Origin: Amanita rubescens
Lineage: Eukaryota > Basidiomycota > Agaricomycetes > Agaricales > Amanitaceae
Reading direction: 5' to 3'
Length of the DNA: 64,000 bases
Assembly (NCBI GenBank): GCA_015039365.1
Contig: WION01000101.1
Coordinates: 96,663-160,662 of the forward strand
The notes under the pieces were generated by a model, which did not search any database, was not told where the DNA came from, and saw nothing but the letters and a program-made list of their open reading frames with translations. A program made the position numbers and the translations under genes. Within the stretch, counting starts at the first letter, position 1. Every line of letters begins with the position of its first letter. Shown here piece by piece: positions 46,022 through 58,139 of the stretch.

Positions 46022-46664
46022 TTGTTGTCCCGGAGTGCTTGGCAGCAACGCGTTATTGCCCGGGCCATGCGATGGCAGTCGCAGGTAAGTGAAGGTCTCA
46101 TCTATCCTGAACACACGACGCTGAACACTGTTCCAGGGTGGAACTACGACACAAATGCATCGTTGCAGCCGCAGGTAAGTGAAGGTCTCATCTATCCCGA
46201 ACACACGACGCTGAACACTGTTCAAAATACGAACGCAAATGCATCGTCGCAGGTATGAAGATGCCACCTGTTATGAGCACCTGGTGTTGAATACTGTTTC
46301 AGGATGAAAATCAAAATACGGAGGATAACGAGTCTGATGACTCTGAGAGATGGTTTCACTGTCTGTGTGTAGTGTTGAGCAAGTTTCATCCAGGTGCCAC
46401 AAGCAGACGATGTCAATGCCGATGGATTGGCAGAGCATTTGTCCTTCACTTCATCGGAAAGCGACATTTGGAACTGAAATCCGTGATACATGCCGATACT
46501 TCGGTCGAAATATCTGCTCTTACTCCGTTTCCTATCCATGGACCATCATTGATCGTGCTTTGAAGACACAAGCTTCAAACTATACTGTTGACTTCGTGGT
46601 CAAGAAGCTCATTGCCGACGTGAGAGAACCAAACAGGAATTATCGTGCAGCGCGCTTCTATTGA
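46022..46664 (+). CDS. Possible intron-rich orphan gene containing tandem exon-intron repeats
   Basis: Short coding pieces are separated by strong donors and acceptors: RVIARAMRWQSQ, GWNYDTNASLQPQ, then DENQNTEDNESDDSERWF and further. The last frame runs to 46664 or 46563 depending on the phase. No known domain is visible. The central part is a 90-bp repeat (separate entry). The model is uncertain and I give only the span. Confidence 0.3.
46081..46306 (+). repeat. 90-bp tandem repeat spanning a splice donor, intron and exon
   Basis: GCAGGTAAGTGAAGGTCTCA is repeated at 46081 and 46171, and a diverged third unit starts at 46250 (GCAGGTATGAAG) and ends in CTGTTTCAG. Each unit carries a donor after GCAG; the first and third keep an acceptor (GTTCCAG, GTTTCAG), while the second has lost it. 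Confidence 0.8.
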
Positions 46665-47286
46665 CTGTTTCGATACTAGCGTTGATCATCCATTGCGAGT
46701 CTTAATGAATATATTTTGATTGTGTTAGCCTTGGCTGTTTTTGGGGGCCTCTATTTGCTGTAGGCTCATCCTCTACGCGTACCCGCAACCTGCACAAGTA
46801 TGCTAAATGCTAAATAGGCTATAGCATGGGCGGCAAGCCAACACACGTCGAGAAATAAAATTTAAGCGAAAACTTTATTTAAGCATTCTGCCTCCTATAC
46901 AAAACCGTGTAACCCTGTATATAGCTACTGTATACTCCAGATGCCAAGGCCTATGTATATATACTGATACCTATACCGTTTAAATTGTCTAAGGCCTTTG
47001 ACGTATGGCTTATGACTCGGCACGCGCGCACTCAAGGATGAGCACTAGCAATTCAGCCAAGGGCTCACTTCCGGTGCATCATATTATGCGTGTTGACACG
47101 CGCTGTTCAAGCATACGATTTGTTCAATAAAGTCAACTTCGCCAATTGGGTTTTTGCTGATGTCAAGTCAGACAGACTTTGAACGACATGTATGCCAATG
47201 GCCGAAACCATTAGAGTAATTCCAAATTAGTGTTGCCACCCATCGTGTCATGCCGGTAACACCACACTACCTACCCAGCTGCCGTC
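46665..47286. other. Stretch without a recognisable gene
   Basis: AT-rich with TATA-like strings at 46950-46975. No open frame of note. Confidence 0.35.
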
Positions 47287-48044
47287 ATGTCATCATGCAC
47301 ACTTATACCCATGCTCGCGGCCTATGTTCAACAGGCGATGGCTGCTCCTGCTCCTGCTCCTGCTCCTGTTCCAAACTTTGCACTAATCAATGAAGAATGG
47401 GACACTATCTCCCAGTCAACCCGCCAACTTCATGACCAGCTTTCACTCCTTCCCCAATTTATGCAACAATTCAATATCCATGACCATCTGCAACAAACTC
47501 GCAACCACATGGATCGGCAATTTGAGCAGGTGACTCGATGCAATTTGGTCAGAGGCAGTATACTAACTAACACTCTTACATTACTCAGGTGATTCAGGTG
47601 TTGACTCGTGTGTCGAACGGGCTGGACGGTGTGGTGATTAGGCTGGGATCGTTGTAAGTGTTCACTTTTCATCCCCTCAAGAAACGATAAAGGTAGAACC
47701 GGTTCACAGGGAACAGAATTCCTTTCGTCGATCAAGCAACGTTCATCTTGGTTTCAATGATCCGCTATATCTGCCTGTCCATGGCCTAACTGGGGGCGAG
47801 GTCCAGTTGGCGGGGCATTGGAATGGACCTCGTGGAGTTTGTATTAATACCATCGAAGAAGCGAGCAGTAGGTGTAGCATTGTTCCCCAAGCTCACTGAT
47901 GACATTCATTTTCTAGATGATCATATGAACGATCTAGTTCAACGAATGGGAATACAGTTTCCGGATGGAATGACATCTTTGAAGGAAAAAAGGGTGACTT
48001 TAACATGCTCTTTCCATGCTCTTGTTCTAACATGCAGGGATTAG
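47287..48044 (+). CDS. Small orphan protein, probably 4 exons
   Basis: Exon 1 (47287-47529) encodes an Ala-Pro repeat (from a GCTCCT microsatellite) and a Gln-rich helix (LSLLPQFMQQFNIHDHLQQT). Exon 2 (47589-47653) continues VIQVLTRVSNGLDGVVIRLG. A third exon probably gives DPLYLPVHGLTGGEVQLAGH, and a last exon VALFPKLTDDIHFLDDHMND then LVQRMGIQFPDG. The third intron would be only about 33 nt, so a small frameshift is an alternative. The pattern (coiled head, then a short helical repeat region) recurs in agaricomycete proteins of unknown function. Confidence 0.4.
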
Positions 48045-49406
48045 AAGTACGTGAGGAGATATCTTGGTATCCACACCCACTAGTCGTGGTGCCCCACCTG
48101 CTTGCAAGTTGCTGTTTCAAATATTGGTTTCATACAAATTTTGTATACCATTACTGCAGCGTCAGCAGCCCATACCTTAAACACATTGCGATTTAGTTTC
48201 AATTTTTTTTGGCTACCTCAGCTTAGTAACCGCGCTTTTGATAGCATGTTATTAACTTAAAATAGCCGTCCGTCGTATTATTTTGCTCGTCTCATAACCG
48301 TCTCCAACGTCGGTGCTGTTTTTGAAAGTACGCTTATGCATGGTTAGCTCCCCATTTGCGCCTTTTGTGGGCACAAAAGTGATTTTTCAAAAAGAGCATG
48401 TTATGGGCAGTTTTCCCTTCAATTTCCAATTGTCAAGTCTCGTATCATCCCCGAGAATCAGGTCACGAAACACCATAAAGACGTCATCGCCGTCGTTCCT
48501 TTCTGCTCTTTCTCTTCACTCGCCCACAACTGTCTCATGATCAGGTTCTCCTTGCGTCGAGTGCACTAGCCATTCCCAATGCATCCACACTCCCCAACTG
48601 CAGCCGCCATTCCTCCGCCCCACGTCCCACCAATGCAACAGTGACTAACTAACCGCTATTTCAACGCGCGTTCAGAACTATTTGAAGACGACGAAGTAAG
48701 GGAAAATCCGATCCCACCCCGAGTACATGCCGAAGGATCTTCCTGTTCGAAGAACCAGACGAGGAAAGGCCCAACAGCACTACTAATCACTCTCCTACGA
48801 TTTCGGAATTCTGTATTCCTGGATAAGCTCCGCGTGGGTGTACTTGCCAAGACGAACAGCGTGGAATCGTGGATCAAGGTAATCGGCCGTTTTGAGGCTA
48901 GATTGGATAAAGAGAGATACTTGAGCCATTCTGGATGCACGAGGCTATGTGCGCTTTGAGGTCTAGTGTCCTAGCGAGGGAGGAGTAGGGTAAACGTTAT
49001 ACGTGTAGAATAAGAATTGGTCCGAGCCGTGCCACTGGGATAGATACAATACTAGTGGATCCATCTGTCTTCACCCGTGTGCTTCATCCAGCGCAAATTC
49101 TAGGAGCAGCGGGCCGCAAGAAAGGTGGAGTAGTAAGGCCACAAGCCAAACAGGATGGTCCGGACCGCCTCATCTCAGGCGGCTCGACAACAATGACGTG
49201 GACTTCTCGACATATTCGAGACTTTTTACATAATAAGCTCATAGATCGTCGTGCATTCAAATTTAGCATTCTGCCAATTAACTACAATAACTACAAACTT
49301 CTCGAAGTGATGAGAGTCCTTAAACTATTTTTTCTGGAAGTGAAAGTGCTGAAAAGTGACCCGAAAGTGAAAGTGAAGGAAAGCGGCCATATGAAAGTCA
49401 AAGGTT
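48045..49406. other. Stretch without a recognisable gene
   Basis: Frames on both strands lack motifs. At about 49330-49400 the plus strand has GAAAGTGAAAGT-type repeats giving a Lys/Val pattern like the minus strand at 17.3-17.4 kb. Confidence 0.35.
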
Positions 49407-51910
49407 TCAAAGTCGAGGATGACGTTTTGCTGATGTCTGTCTGGACTGCTTCACTTCTTCTTCTGAGTCGGAATCTGCCCTTCGCTTTTTGGATGATCTC
49501 ATTTCCAAATGAGTTCCATGTGCATCCCTTTCTTCATCGGCAGAGCCATCACTCTCTGAGCTTCCCCCCGCAGATTCAGCTCTTAATTTCCCATTATAGG
49601 TCTTTGATGATGTTGAAATACGTGGATGACCCCTCCTGTCCAATAAGCCATTTCTAAAATATCGTAGACCTTGTTTGTGCGGACTATCAGCAGGGGGTGG
49701 CGCACAAATTATGAGTGGGTGCTTGGAACTGTTAATATCACCTAGTGTAGTGTTGAATAGTCGGCATAAAATTCCTGACAGTGGACATACCCCTCTGCGC
49801 TTTGGGGAGTTTAATGAACTGACATCGATTGGCTTGTGAGCGGAGGGCCTTGATCAATTCTTTTCGCTCGGATTTCCGAAGGTTCTGAATGCCCTTCCAT
49901 TTCTGTTGCCGGTTTTCATGCGGCATAAGGATGTAAGGGTAATTGTCAAGATATACATGTTTTTCGGCCATGATGTCCCCGACTGTTGCCCACATAAGCC
50001 TACCATTGTTGGCGAGAAGGTTTAGACCTGCTCCACCTACTGACTTGAGGAACTACAGAAAAATAAAAAGGTTTGACGTACGAGCGCTTTCAGTGAGCAA
50101 GTCCTTCAATTCGTTCAGAATTTGAGTATCCACGTCGGTTTTTGTTTTTGTTTTTGTTTTGCCTAGGTCCTCTGCCCCTTCTGAGCTTTGTACCCTCTCT
50201 TCCGTGACTACATCATTGACAGCATCGGAATTGGAATTGCTTTTGGATAATCAGATATGATGTTATAGTCCGTGTCAATCAAATAATGGTGTTCTCACAG
50301 GACGCAAGCCTCCAGACGCTCCAAAAACTTACGGCGATCAAGGCCTTCTGTTGCATGCAACATGATGTCGTCGTCGTCACGCAGCAAGTCTCTCCGAGCT
50401 GCGATGATGAAGCTTATACCGAAATCTTGATGGATTCTGTTGCTCTATGTATCGTTAGTCACGATGCAGCGTACATCAAACGCAATAATTACTCACCAAT
50501 GTTCTAATTTTTGTCCATTTCTCGGAAAATCCAGCTGCAAAAGCTGCCAATTGTTGAGGATGGGCAGTGTCTGTCATGGGATTGAGTAGCTGGGATGCGT
50601 TCGCTGGAGGTTCGTCTTCCAACGCCCCTTGCAAGACAGCGGGCTGGACGAGATGGCTTGAGCCACAGTTTTCATGTATTGCATCCTTTTGTTCGCTCTA
50701 ATCCATCATTTCAAAGGCTCGGTGAATGAGTATATGGTTTACTCACCATCCATCCATTACCATGCTGAATCCCGCTTGACATGACTACTGCCAGACGCTC
50801 TGATGATGGCGCGTCAATAATTGGGAGTATTTCAAGAGACTCTGGCAGGACAACGCCCCTATCACTGCCGTCGAGTTGGGTCATGACCTCTGAAGGACTG
50901 GCACCCTCAAAGTCTTTGGTCACAGAAGTCCCTACATCCAGCTTTTGTTCCACTGCCTCCAAAGAGAATTGCCTCGCTTCGTCCACCCCCCCATCTCCGA
51001 GCGCATAGCCTACTGCGGGACCAAAGAAGAAACTTTGTTTCTTAATGGGACCTACACCACCAGATGCAACTGCCAAGGATCCTGATAGCTCTATGTCGGT
51101 AGTTCCCTCGATGGAGGATATGGGCACTGTGAGAGGCTCAGAGTAGATAATGACCTTACTGCCAGCAACGTGGATGGCAGTCATCTTTGAAGGGCCTCCT
51201 TCAGTGCTTTCAGTTGGCGCGGGGCTCGCTGTATCAAGATTTTGCTCTATTCTCTCCGAAGAACCGTCTCGTGCTACACAGGGTAGCTCATCATCTTGAA
51301 GACTGTCGTCCTCCATTGGGGCCGGATGAAGTTTCGTGGCAGATATTGCCTCACTAAACGATTCAATAGCCTCTTGGGGCATTGGGAGAGATTCGAAAAC
51401 TTGTGATGTGAACTTTGAAACACCATCAGCCTTTTGTGTCACGAGATTTACTACTTCGGTAGTTACCTGTGAGGAACCCCGTCGCGTTCCCTCAGCCGAT
51501 CCATTGTCAAAATCGCTGCACGCGCCCGTATCGACATATCGTACTCTTATTGGACGGGCCGCTTCTTCCGATTTTTTCCCTCCTTTGTCCTTTAATCCCT
51601 CTTCCTGAACCTGTGCTTGCGTTTGTTTACAATCCACTGAAGGTCCATCCGATGACTGACTGCGAAACTCTGAGTTACTCTTGAGTCCTCTTCGCACAAC
51701 CCTTTTTGGTTTTTGGTTTGAAACCTGTTTATTCCAGATGCACAAAGTTCAAAACAACACTCAGGCTAAGAATAAGGTCAGACATACTGATTGATCACCA
51801 GATGGTAATTCAGTTTGGCGTGTGGCCGCAAATCCCTTGCTTTGTACAGCCTTTGAGGTTAGCTTGATCCTTCTTGGTTCACGAGTGGGATGTGGATCGG
51901 ATTGATTCAT
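49407..51910 (-). CDS. Orphan family protein, paralogue B, 729 aa, 7 exons
   Basis: Predicted exons are 51910-51788, 51724-50747, 50697-50497, 50444-50299, 50239-50082, 50039-49791 and 49741-49407, joined in frame to 729 codons. Residues 1-367 are unique to this copy: a basic start (REPRRIKLTSKAVQ) and a long acidic Ser/Thr/Glu-rich region, probably disordered. The shared part follows: AAFAAGFSEKWTKIRTL, RIHQDFGISFIIAARRD, a KTKTKTKT run, GRLMWATVGDIMAEKHVYLD with NYPYILMP, and HPLIICAPPPADS. It ends with a basic tail containing KKRR. Paralogue A (5344-6952) shares exon phases and the 201-nt and 249-nt exons but lacks the long N terminus and has a Pro-Phe-Met repeat tail instead. Function is unknown; composition suggests a nuclear protein. 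Confidence 0.75.
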
Positions 51911-52152
51911 GTTACTGGAACAGTTCCGAGGCAGGCTCAGAGTCAGTGGGGAGGAGCAATGGCCTGCTATATTTGAAAGTCCGACGTGACGCGCCGTGGC
52001 AGAGGCGCATTAATGTCTCACATCAACAAAAATTTCGTTTCCTAGTAGGTGGACATCCGTGTTGTAGTTGATGGCAATTTCCATCATCGGCATTTGGCCT
52101 CCTCCGGAGATACCTCGCATTTTTACTTTTCTTGTGCTTCCCGTTGCCCAGG
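51911..52152. promoter_or_regulatory. Possible bidirectional promoter
   Basis: Only 242 bp separate the start of paralogue B (minus) from the predicted start of the next gene (plus). No TATA or named operator is evident. The role is inferred from the divergent layout. Confidence 0.3.
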
Positions 52153-52535
52153 ATGACCCGCCGTGTGCCTGTAAGCTGTTTCATAGCTCAACCCTATTGC
52201 TCCACCTAACATCCACTTCAGAGAAAAGCAACAGTACATTCGACAAGCAAGCAGCCCTTGAACGGTGAGGACTTCTTTGAACACCCAACAGTAAGTCACT
52301 CTTTGTTCCAAACTTCGACTCTGATGTCGCCTTTCAGGGAAAAGTTTCGCCTGGGGCACCGAGTCTGACAGGTAACCTGAAAGAGTCCTCGAGTGCAGGG
52401 GGCTTCTTTGATCAACTTCTGGAGCGAGACCTATACCCCGGGATTACCAATGAAGAAATTATCAATGCAATTAGCGCGACAGAGGCTGCGTCGGAGCTAA
52501 AAAGAGTAGCCAACAACGACGCGTCAAAACCATGA
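52153..52535 (+). CDS. Small orphan protein, 94 aa, 3 exons
   Basis: Exons 52153-52170, 52222-52290 and 52338-52535 join in frame to 94 codons. The product is hydrophilic: MTRRVPRKATVHS at the start, FFDQLLERDLYPGITNEEII and a likely helix (NAISATEAASELKRVAN). No domain is recognised. The next gene's ATG is 14 bp beyond this stop, so the two may be one gene with an undetected junction. Confidence 0.4.
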
Positions 52536-52548
52536 CAGTGCCCCAACA

Positions 52549-54229
52549 ATGGATTCACCAAAGCGTACGCGACAAAAACTCGACACTACGCCGATGTATG
52601 AGGTGCCGACGCGTCTGCGCGAAAATGTAACCCCCACTAAGAAAGCGCCGCCCGAGATAGTTAGGGCATTTGACGCGCGAAAGCAACGCGTCAGGCAGGA
52701 ATTGGCTATGAACAGCAGTACTACAGCTGATCTTAGGTCGGCATCTGTACATTGCCCGTGGTGAATTAGATGAGGTGGGCGACTACTAGCATGCTGGCGA
52801 CATCAACTGACATCCTTGCAGATACGGGCAAGGCCCGCTGTGCCTACAACGGACGGTTTTGATGTCGAAAATAAGATGCAACGGGTACGTGACGCTTGAC
52901 AGGAGCAAATATTTTCTAATAATTTTTACAGGCTGATGTTGAATTCGCGTCTTCCATAGCTGCGAGACGTGAGCCTGAACCCAAAACGAGCGCATTGAAG
53001 GCGTGTGATGCTCCGAGATGCGTAAAAAGATGTATACTGACGTTCTCATGGCAGGTTGATGTCCAAGCGAAGTCTGCTAGATCCATGACGGATGTTTTGA
53101 ATGTAGAAAAGAACATAATGCGGGTATGTCATGTCGAAAGAGTGAGATGGCAATTGGTATAACAACAAATGTTATAGGTTGATGTCCCGCCACCTACCAT
53201 CATGCCTGTTGCTCCAACTGGGCTACCGACGGTCAACAATCCTCAAATAGTACCAATAGGAACCGGCCATCGCATCATATTCCTTCAAAACCAGATTCAT
53301 AAATAACATGCCAGCAATTTCTGCTCCTACCAACACTAGACAACGGAGTTTGTCAAACACGTTGCACGACATGGGTTTCGTAGAAATGCCAATCCCTTCA
53401 TCACCAGCAATGTCCATTTCAGCTACGACATCTCGACACAAACGATCCAAGAATTCAGCTGCCAAGGACACTGAAGAGTCCGGTATGATGGTTTCAACGA
53501 CAGATGCTTTCAGCAAAATGGGCAACAAGCCATCATCATCAACCAAGGATGTCGCGTCGGGCATGGTAGTCTCGACGACTGACCCATTTAGTAAAATGGG
53601 TAACAAGCGATCAAGGCGTACTCGAGCCGCGCCAGAGACTACAGCGGCAACACTTGACACAAAACCATCAGAATTGTTTCATAAAGATGTGGACGTGTTA
53701 GCGAACGTTGTGAAAGTAACGTCGAATCATGGCCAGTCCATGCTCCCCAGAGCTCCATACCAGCAAGTTTAGGGGGGTGTCAACAACAAACATGGCGCGA
53801 ACTCCTCCTGAGCGCTTCGCAACGTTCAAGGCTGTACCGGAGGACATGCCACAGACCCCCAAGCACGACTCTGGTGCATTTGGGCCTGTACCCATGAGCG
53901 TGCCGCTTGCCCCCCAGCACTCCACGACGAGAACGGCCAGCGCAATAAAGTCCAAACAGGAGCGTGCCGTGATAATCAATACGCTTAATGCATCAACGAA
54001 TCCTAATATACCGCCATACTCCAAAATACTACTATGGGTGCCGCCGGAGCTGGGATTTCTTCGGGAGGCAACGTTCCTTTCCCGATGAATGCGTATCAAG
54101 GTGCCAGAGTCGCGGGGCCTCACGCCGTATAACATTCGGCGCCAGTCATGCAGCCAATGTTTCTCCCAACGTCGGGACCCATACGTGATTCCATGGAACA
54201 GCAGGAGCATAGACACGATCATTAATACT
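52549..54229 (+). CDS. Intron-rich orphan protein, Lys/Ser/Thr-rich
   Basis: The start is MDSPKRTRQKLDTTPMYEVP. Likely exons are 52549-52746, 52822-52884, 52932 to about 53123 and about 53178 on; each of the third and fourth begins with (A/V)DV after an acceptor. A large piece at 53308-53712 has two copies of VSTTD(A/P)FSKMGNK, and a third VSTTN opens the next piece (53764-54088). A last spliced segment may end near 54229 (PTSGPIRDSMEQQ). At least two junctions (near 53290 and 54035) do not resolve cleanly, so the gene may be broken. Composition suggests a disordered nuclear protein. No family is recognised. Confidence 0.4.
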
Positions 54230-54960
54230 TGATCAAAGCAAGCGCTGCAATGCATCACCCCATATTTTTTGATTGTACATTATTGCCCTGGCATAGTATA
54301 AAGGTGTATTTACATTTTGCGTCTACTACAAATAATGTATAAATGTGTTTCTCCGCATCTGTGCCCGAGCGTGTCAGTAAACAGACATGTAGGAACTCAG
54401 CACAGACAACAAATGGACGTCTGTGAATGGGAATGCCATCCCGAAGGGAAAATGAGGGACATACCACACAGGATGAGTTGCGGGACACGCTAGATGGCTC
54501 GCTGTTGCCCTTTACGGAAACAGCGCGGCAGACATCGAGGACCCAAGGCCTATAGGTCGGGTTTACCGCCTACAAGAACGGTGACCTAGCTGCTGGCGTT
54601 CTGTTTATAACCTCCTGCCAAGAGTGCTAGTGAGGTGGCCAGCGCCGATGCATCTTCCTTCTGCTTCTAGCCCTGTCAGAACGACAGGCGCAGCGGGCCT
54701 CGCACAATTCTGTGAGGACTCCGTAACCCCGTCTCCTGTAAATGTCACTAGTGCAGAAGACAAGGCGTTGACCGCATCACAGGAGCGTTCGAAGAGTGCG
54801 TGATAGAGTTCAAGCAAAACGCCTGATACCGCCATGCGTGCAGTTGGGAACAGCCCATTGATAACAAGTACTTGTGCAACGGGTTAACATTCACATGTGA
54901 TAGCATCATACGTTGAAACAACTGTTGGAGGGATGTTAACGTGATCGTATCGCTGGGCGG
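54230..54960. other. Stretch without a recognisable gene
   Basis: Short frames only. It leads into the duplicated block that follows. Confidence 0.35.
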
Positions 54961-55640
54961 GTGCGTAGAAGATGTTCTTGTCGAAGGATGTGAATATAAC
55001 AGGTTTAGACGAGAGGGGCGTAGATGAACGCGAGGTTTTGGAACCGAAAGGGCTCATGACGCAAGCTGTAAGATGGTAGGCAGCCGGTGTGACAGTGAGC
55101 GCGCCAGGTCTCGGTGTGGTGGCAGAGAATGTGAGGTTTGTACAGGTAAAGGAGGCACGCATGAGCGAATGGTCCAGATATACAGCTTCACGACAGCGTA
55201 ACCACGCGCGCGGCTGAGCAAGCTACGTCGCAAAGCAAGCATTAACGACAGCGTTATGACGCGCGCGGCACAGCACGGTGCGTCCCAAAGCAAGCCATCA
55301 TACGCGCCAATTTGTTGAACCAGATGCATCAAGAGGTACGGCGGATGCGAACGTGATGATGGCTCCGGGTGGGTGCATGTGAGATATTGTTATGGATAAA
55401 GGGGCATTGAGTGGATCCGAAAGGGGCTGATGATGCAAGCAGCAAGATGGTAAGTGCTGCAGACGTGACAGTGGAGTGAGGTTAGTCGGTGTAAAGGAGG
55501 CGCGTAGGAGCGAATGGTCCGGATATACAGCTTCACAATAGCTTTATCACTCGCGTGTCCGACGAAGCTATGTCGGAAAGCAAGCCATCACACGCGACGG
55601 TTTGTTGATCTAGATGCTTCAAGAGACGTGGTTGAGGCAC
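54961..55640. repeat. Diverged tandem duplication of about 340 bp
   Basis: Two successive blocks share AGCGAATGGTCC(A/G)GATATAC, AGCTTCAC, AAAGCAAGCCATCA and TTTGTTGA-C-AGATGC, in the same order. Similarity is perhaps three quarters by eye, with indels. Neither block codes for a recognised protein. Confidence 0.6.
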
Positions 55641-56010
55641 TTTTGATATTTAGGTTTTAAGACTAAAGCGTGTAGATGTTGATAAAGCGGTACGATTTAC
55701 GTAGGGTTGAACATACCATTTTATATGATGGAATGCTGCTAGTCCTGCTCTTCTCTGAACGCATGGATCACCCCCGAACTCTTACAACTGTTGTCCTCAC
55801 CGGATGCGCAAGCAGGGAGGAAACAACGTGTAGTTAAGCTTCGTCAGTGAGAAATCGGCTGGTGTGAGGACCGAAAGCATTCAATGAGATATCCTTACAA
55901 TCGGATTGATATGTAGGCGTTAAGACTAATTCATGCAGATGTTCAAAAGGCGTTCGAATAATGCGCATACGTTGAACATACCTTTTTTTGTAATGGAATA
56001 CTACTATTGG
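55641..56010. repeat. Second diverged tandem duplication
   Basis: The string TTAAGACTAA, then GCAGATGTT or GTAGATGTT, then GTTGAACATACC and ATGGAAT-CT-CTA occurs near 55655-55745 and again near 55920-56005. Confidence 0.5.
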
Positions 56011-57070
56011 TGTTCCTGTTGGTGCGTATCAATGCTTGTGCAATTTCAATGACTGATGTGTCGATCAGGGGATGACGTGGATAGAGAGACCGTACGTGTT
56101 TGCGATGGATTGAATCTCGCATATAGGATAGGTCAGATCATTGACAAAGCTTGACATTTAAGAGAGACCGCTAAATCATGCAGGAGTTAAAAGGGGATGA
56201 TGTGGATAGGGAGGACCGTACTCGTTTTCAACAAACGTCATCTCAACCGTTTAAAAGCTCGTTCCTACCAGGACAATTACGAGTCGTTGCTAAGGAGACG
56301 TTAAAAAGTTCATGAGCGACTTCGTCTGGTAAGAAACAAGCAACCTATGTCTCACTCACTATGTTTGCTGCTTAGAACGACAACGAAACATTGTAAAGAT
56401 GTATTTCCGATGTAGAATCAGGCTTCTGTCGCTGATTAGCTTAGATGAGAAAAGGATGATGGAAAAAGGAACTTGCGTATATTCTTCGAATCGATGAACT
56501 TTTATGAAGACGTATTGGTCTGGAATGCAAAAAATATCAGTATAAAACCACCACTTCACTAAATGCAAAGGGCGGGGTCCCCGTAATCCCTCCATAGGCT
56601 CGAACGCGTTCACCAGAAGGGGAGGAGAATTGTATGTCTCTGTTTGCCACCCCTGTGCTACGCTTCAAAGTTCAAATCCCGTCGAATATAATTAAATACA
56701 CGCGGCCCCTCTTCCATCCTTGTCACCTCTGCAACTCCTACAATGTTCTCAACTCCATCAATCGCTGCGCTGTCCCGCCCAACCACTACATATATCTCTA
56801 ACCCATCACCAACCTAGCAACCACATGTGAGCCGCTTTTTTTGTTGCCGTGCGAAGCATCTCACCTCAATATGGCGCTCCGTTGCGCTGGTGAAAGCATC
56901 AACAACCAGCTTCAGTACTGACGTAAGCGGGAGATGCGTTGGGAATGATTGTCAGATTAATGATTCGCCTTGAGCTGCCATTTGGTTTTTAAAGTAGACC
57001 TGTCATAGTCTGTGTTAAACTATGTCTCATGGCAGGAGGCGCCGCAGTCCGATCGGCGCAAGTATAAAAG
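56011..57070. other. Stretch without a recognisable gene
   Basis: Repeated GGATGATGTGGATAG-type strings occur near 56070 and 56195. There is one unremarkable minus-strand frame at 56613-56359. No gene is supported. Confidence 0.35.
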
Positions 57071-57143
57071 TGCAATTGGATGGGAATCGAACCTGGGCTC
57101 TCCAATATGAGTCTACAGTAGTACTCTACCGGCTAGACCAAAC
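57071..57143 (-). tRNA. tRNA-like pseudogene, copy 2
   Basis: On the minus strand it has box-B AGGTTCGATTCCC, a shortened box A (TAGCCGGTAGAG), CTGTAGA in the anticodon position, and a T4 run after it. The stems pair imperfectly, as in copy 1. Confidence 0.4.
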
Positions 57144-57530
57144 ATCTCTTTTTGTGAATCGGCAATTTAAATGCAATCTGATCAGGACGTCATCAAAAAA
57201 ATCCGACAAATTTGCGAGCCCTGATCCCAGGCCTCTGACCAAATTCTGGGCAATTTTTTCCGAATCCGTACTCAAACGTATATTCAGCTGGGGCCTGTAC
57301 AGCAACAGCGAGTGTACGTACGGATCACTTTTACAGTTAAATGCGTATGTATTGGTCTACCAATGAATAATACATCAAGATGTGCTCTTGTATATCAACA
57401 CTTATATATATATATATATGCGGTCGGATCTGGTGATCCATCCACTGGGGCAAACGGATAAAGGTCTATCATATCCCATGGCATACCGATGCTACTTAAA
57501 ATCGTCTACGTCGCAGACAATGCTTGATCG
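57071..57530 (-). repeat. tRNA-like dispersed repeat (R2 family), copy 2
   Basis: The reverse complement aligns with 41150-41643 over its length, including the (AT)n run at about 57401-57419. It is shorter by about 30 bp. Confidence 0.8.
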
Positions 57531-57691
57531 ATCCCCAGTGAAAAATCCCCCGGGTGAAATCTGTTACGCCCGGAGCCGACCTGTCACGCACTGCCCAAAT
57601 CTGGCATGTGCTCGATATTCTGCTCGCCTCTGCCACATACCGTCCACATGTACGGTAGTTGCTTCTGTAATTGTAGCTACGAAATCGAAAT

Positions 57692-57976
57692 TCATTTGAA
57701 ACGTCGCACGTCACAAGTTGCTAAGTCCCTCGACTCACAAAGTCCATAACTCACATGAAAGAGCTTACTCAACGTGACAACGGCAAAATACTCTGTGAAT
57801 GCCGCAAATGCTATCAAATCTGTCAAGACGGTGTTTACCTCATACCAAGAACGTACCAAAACCACAAGAAATAGAAATATCGTGATTTGGACCCAGGCGA
57901 GGAAGAGGTAGAGCGCCGTGATGCTCACGCTGCATTCTTTAAGAAATATGGACAACCGAATGCGTCTCTGCATCAT
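57692..57976 (-). pseudogene. Two-helix membrane protein fragment
   Basis: The minus-strand frame contains SITALYLFLAWVQITIFLFL then VVLVRSWYEV and AFAAFTEYFAVVTLS, at least two hydrophobic segments. It resembles a fragment of a fungal multi-helix protein. No partner exons were found. Confidence 0.25.
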
Positions 57977-58139
57977 CTAGCTCAAGTCAGATGCACACCA
58001 GACAAAGAAAGAAAAAGTCGAAGGTACGTCGCGTCGTATTCTAATCATGGCTCTAAACAACTTAATATGCAGAAAACCACTGTCCCACCCCTTCCCCCCC
58101 TCGACGAAGATATGTCCACAGATACTGGAATTCAGTACA

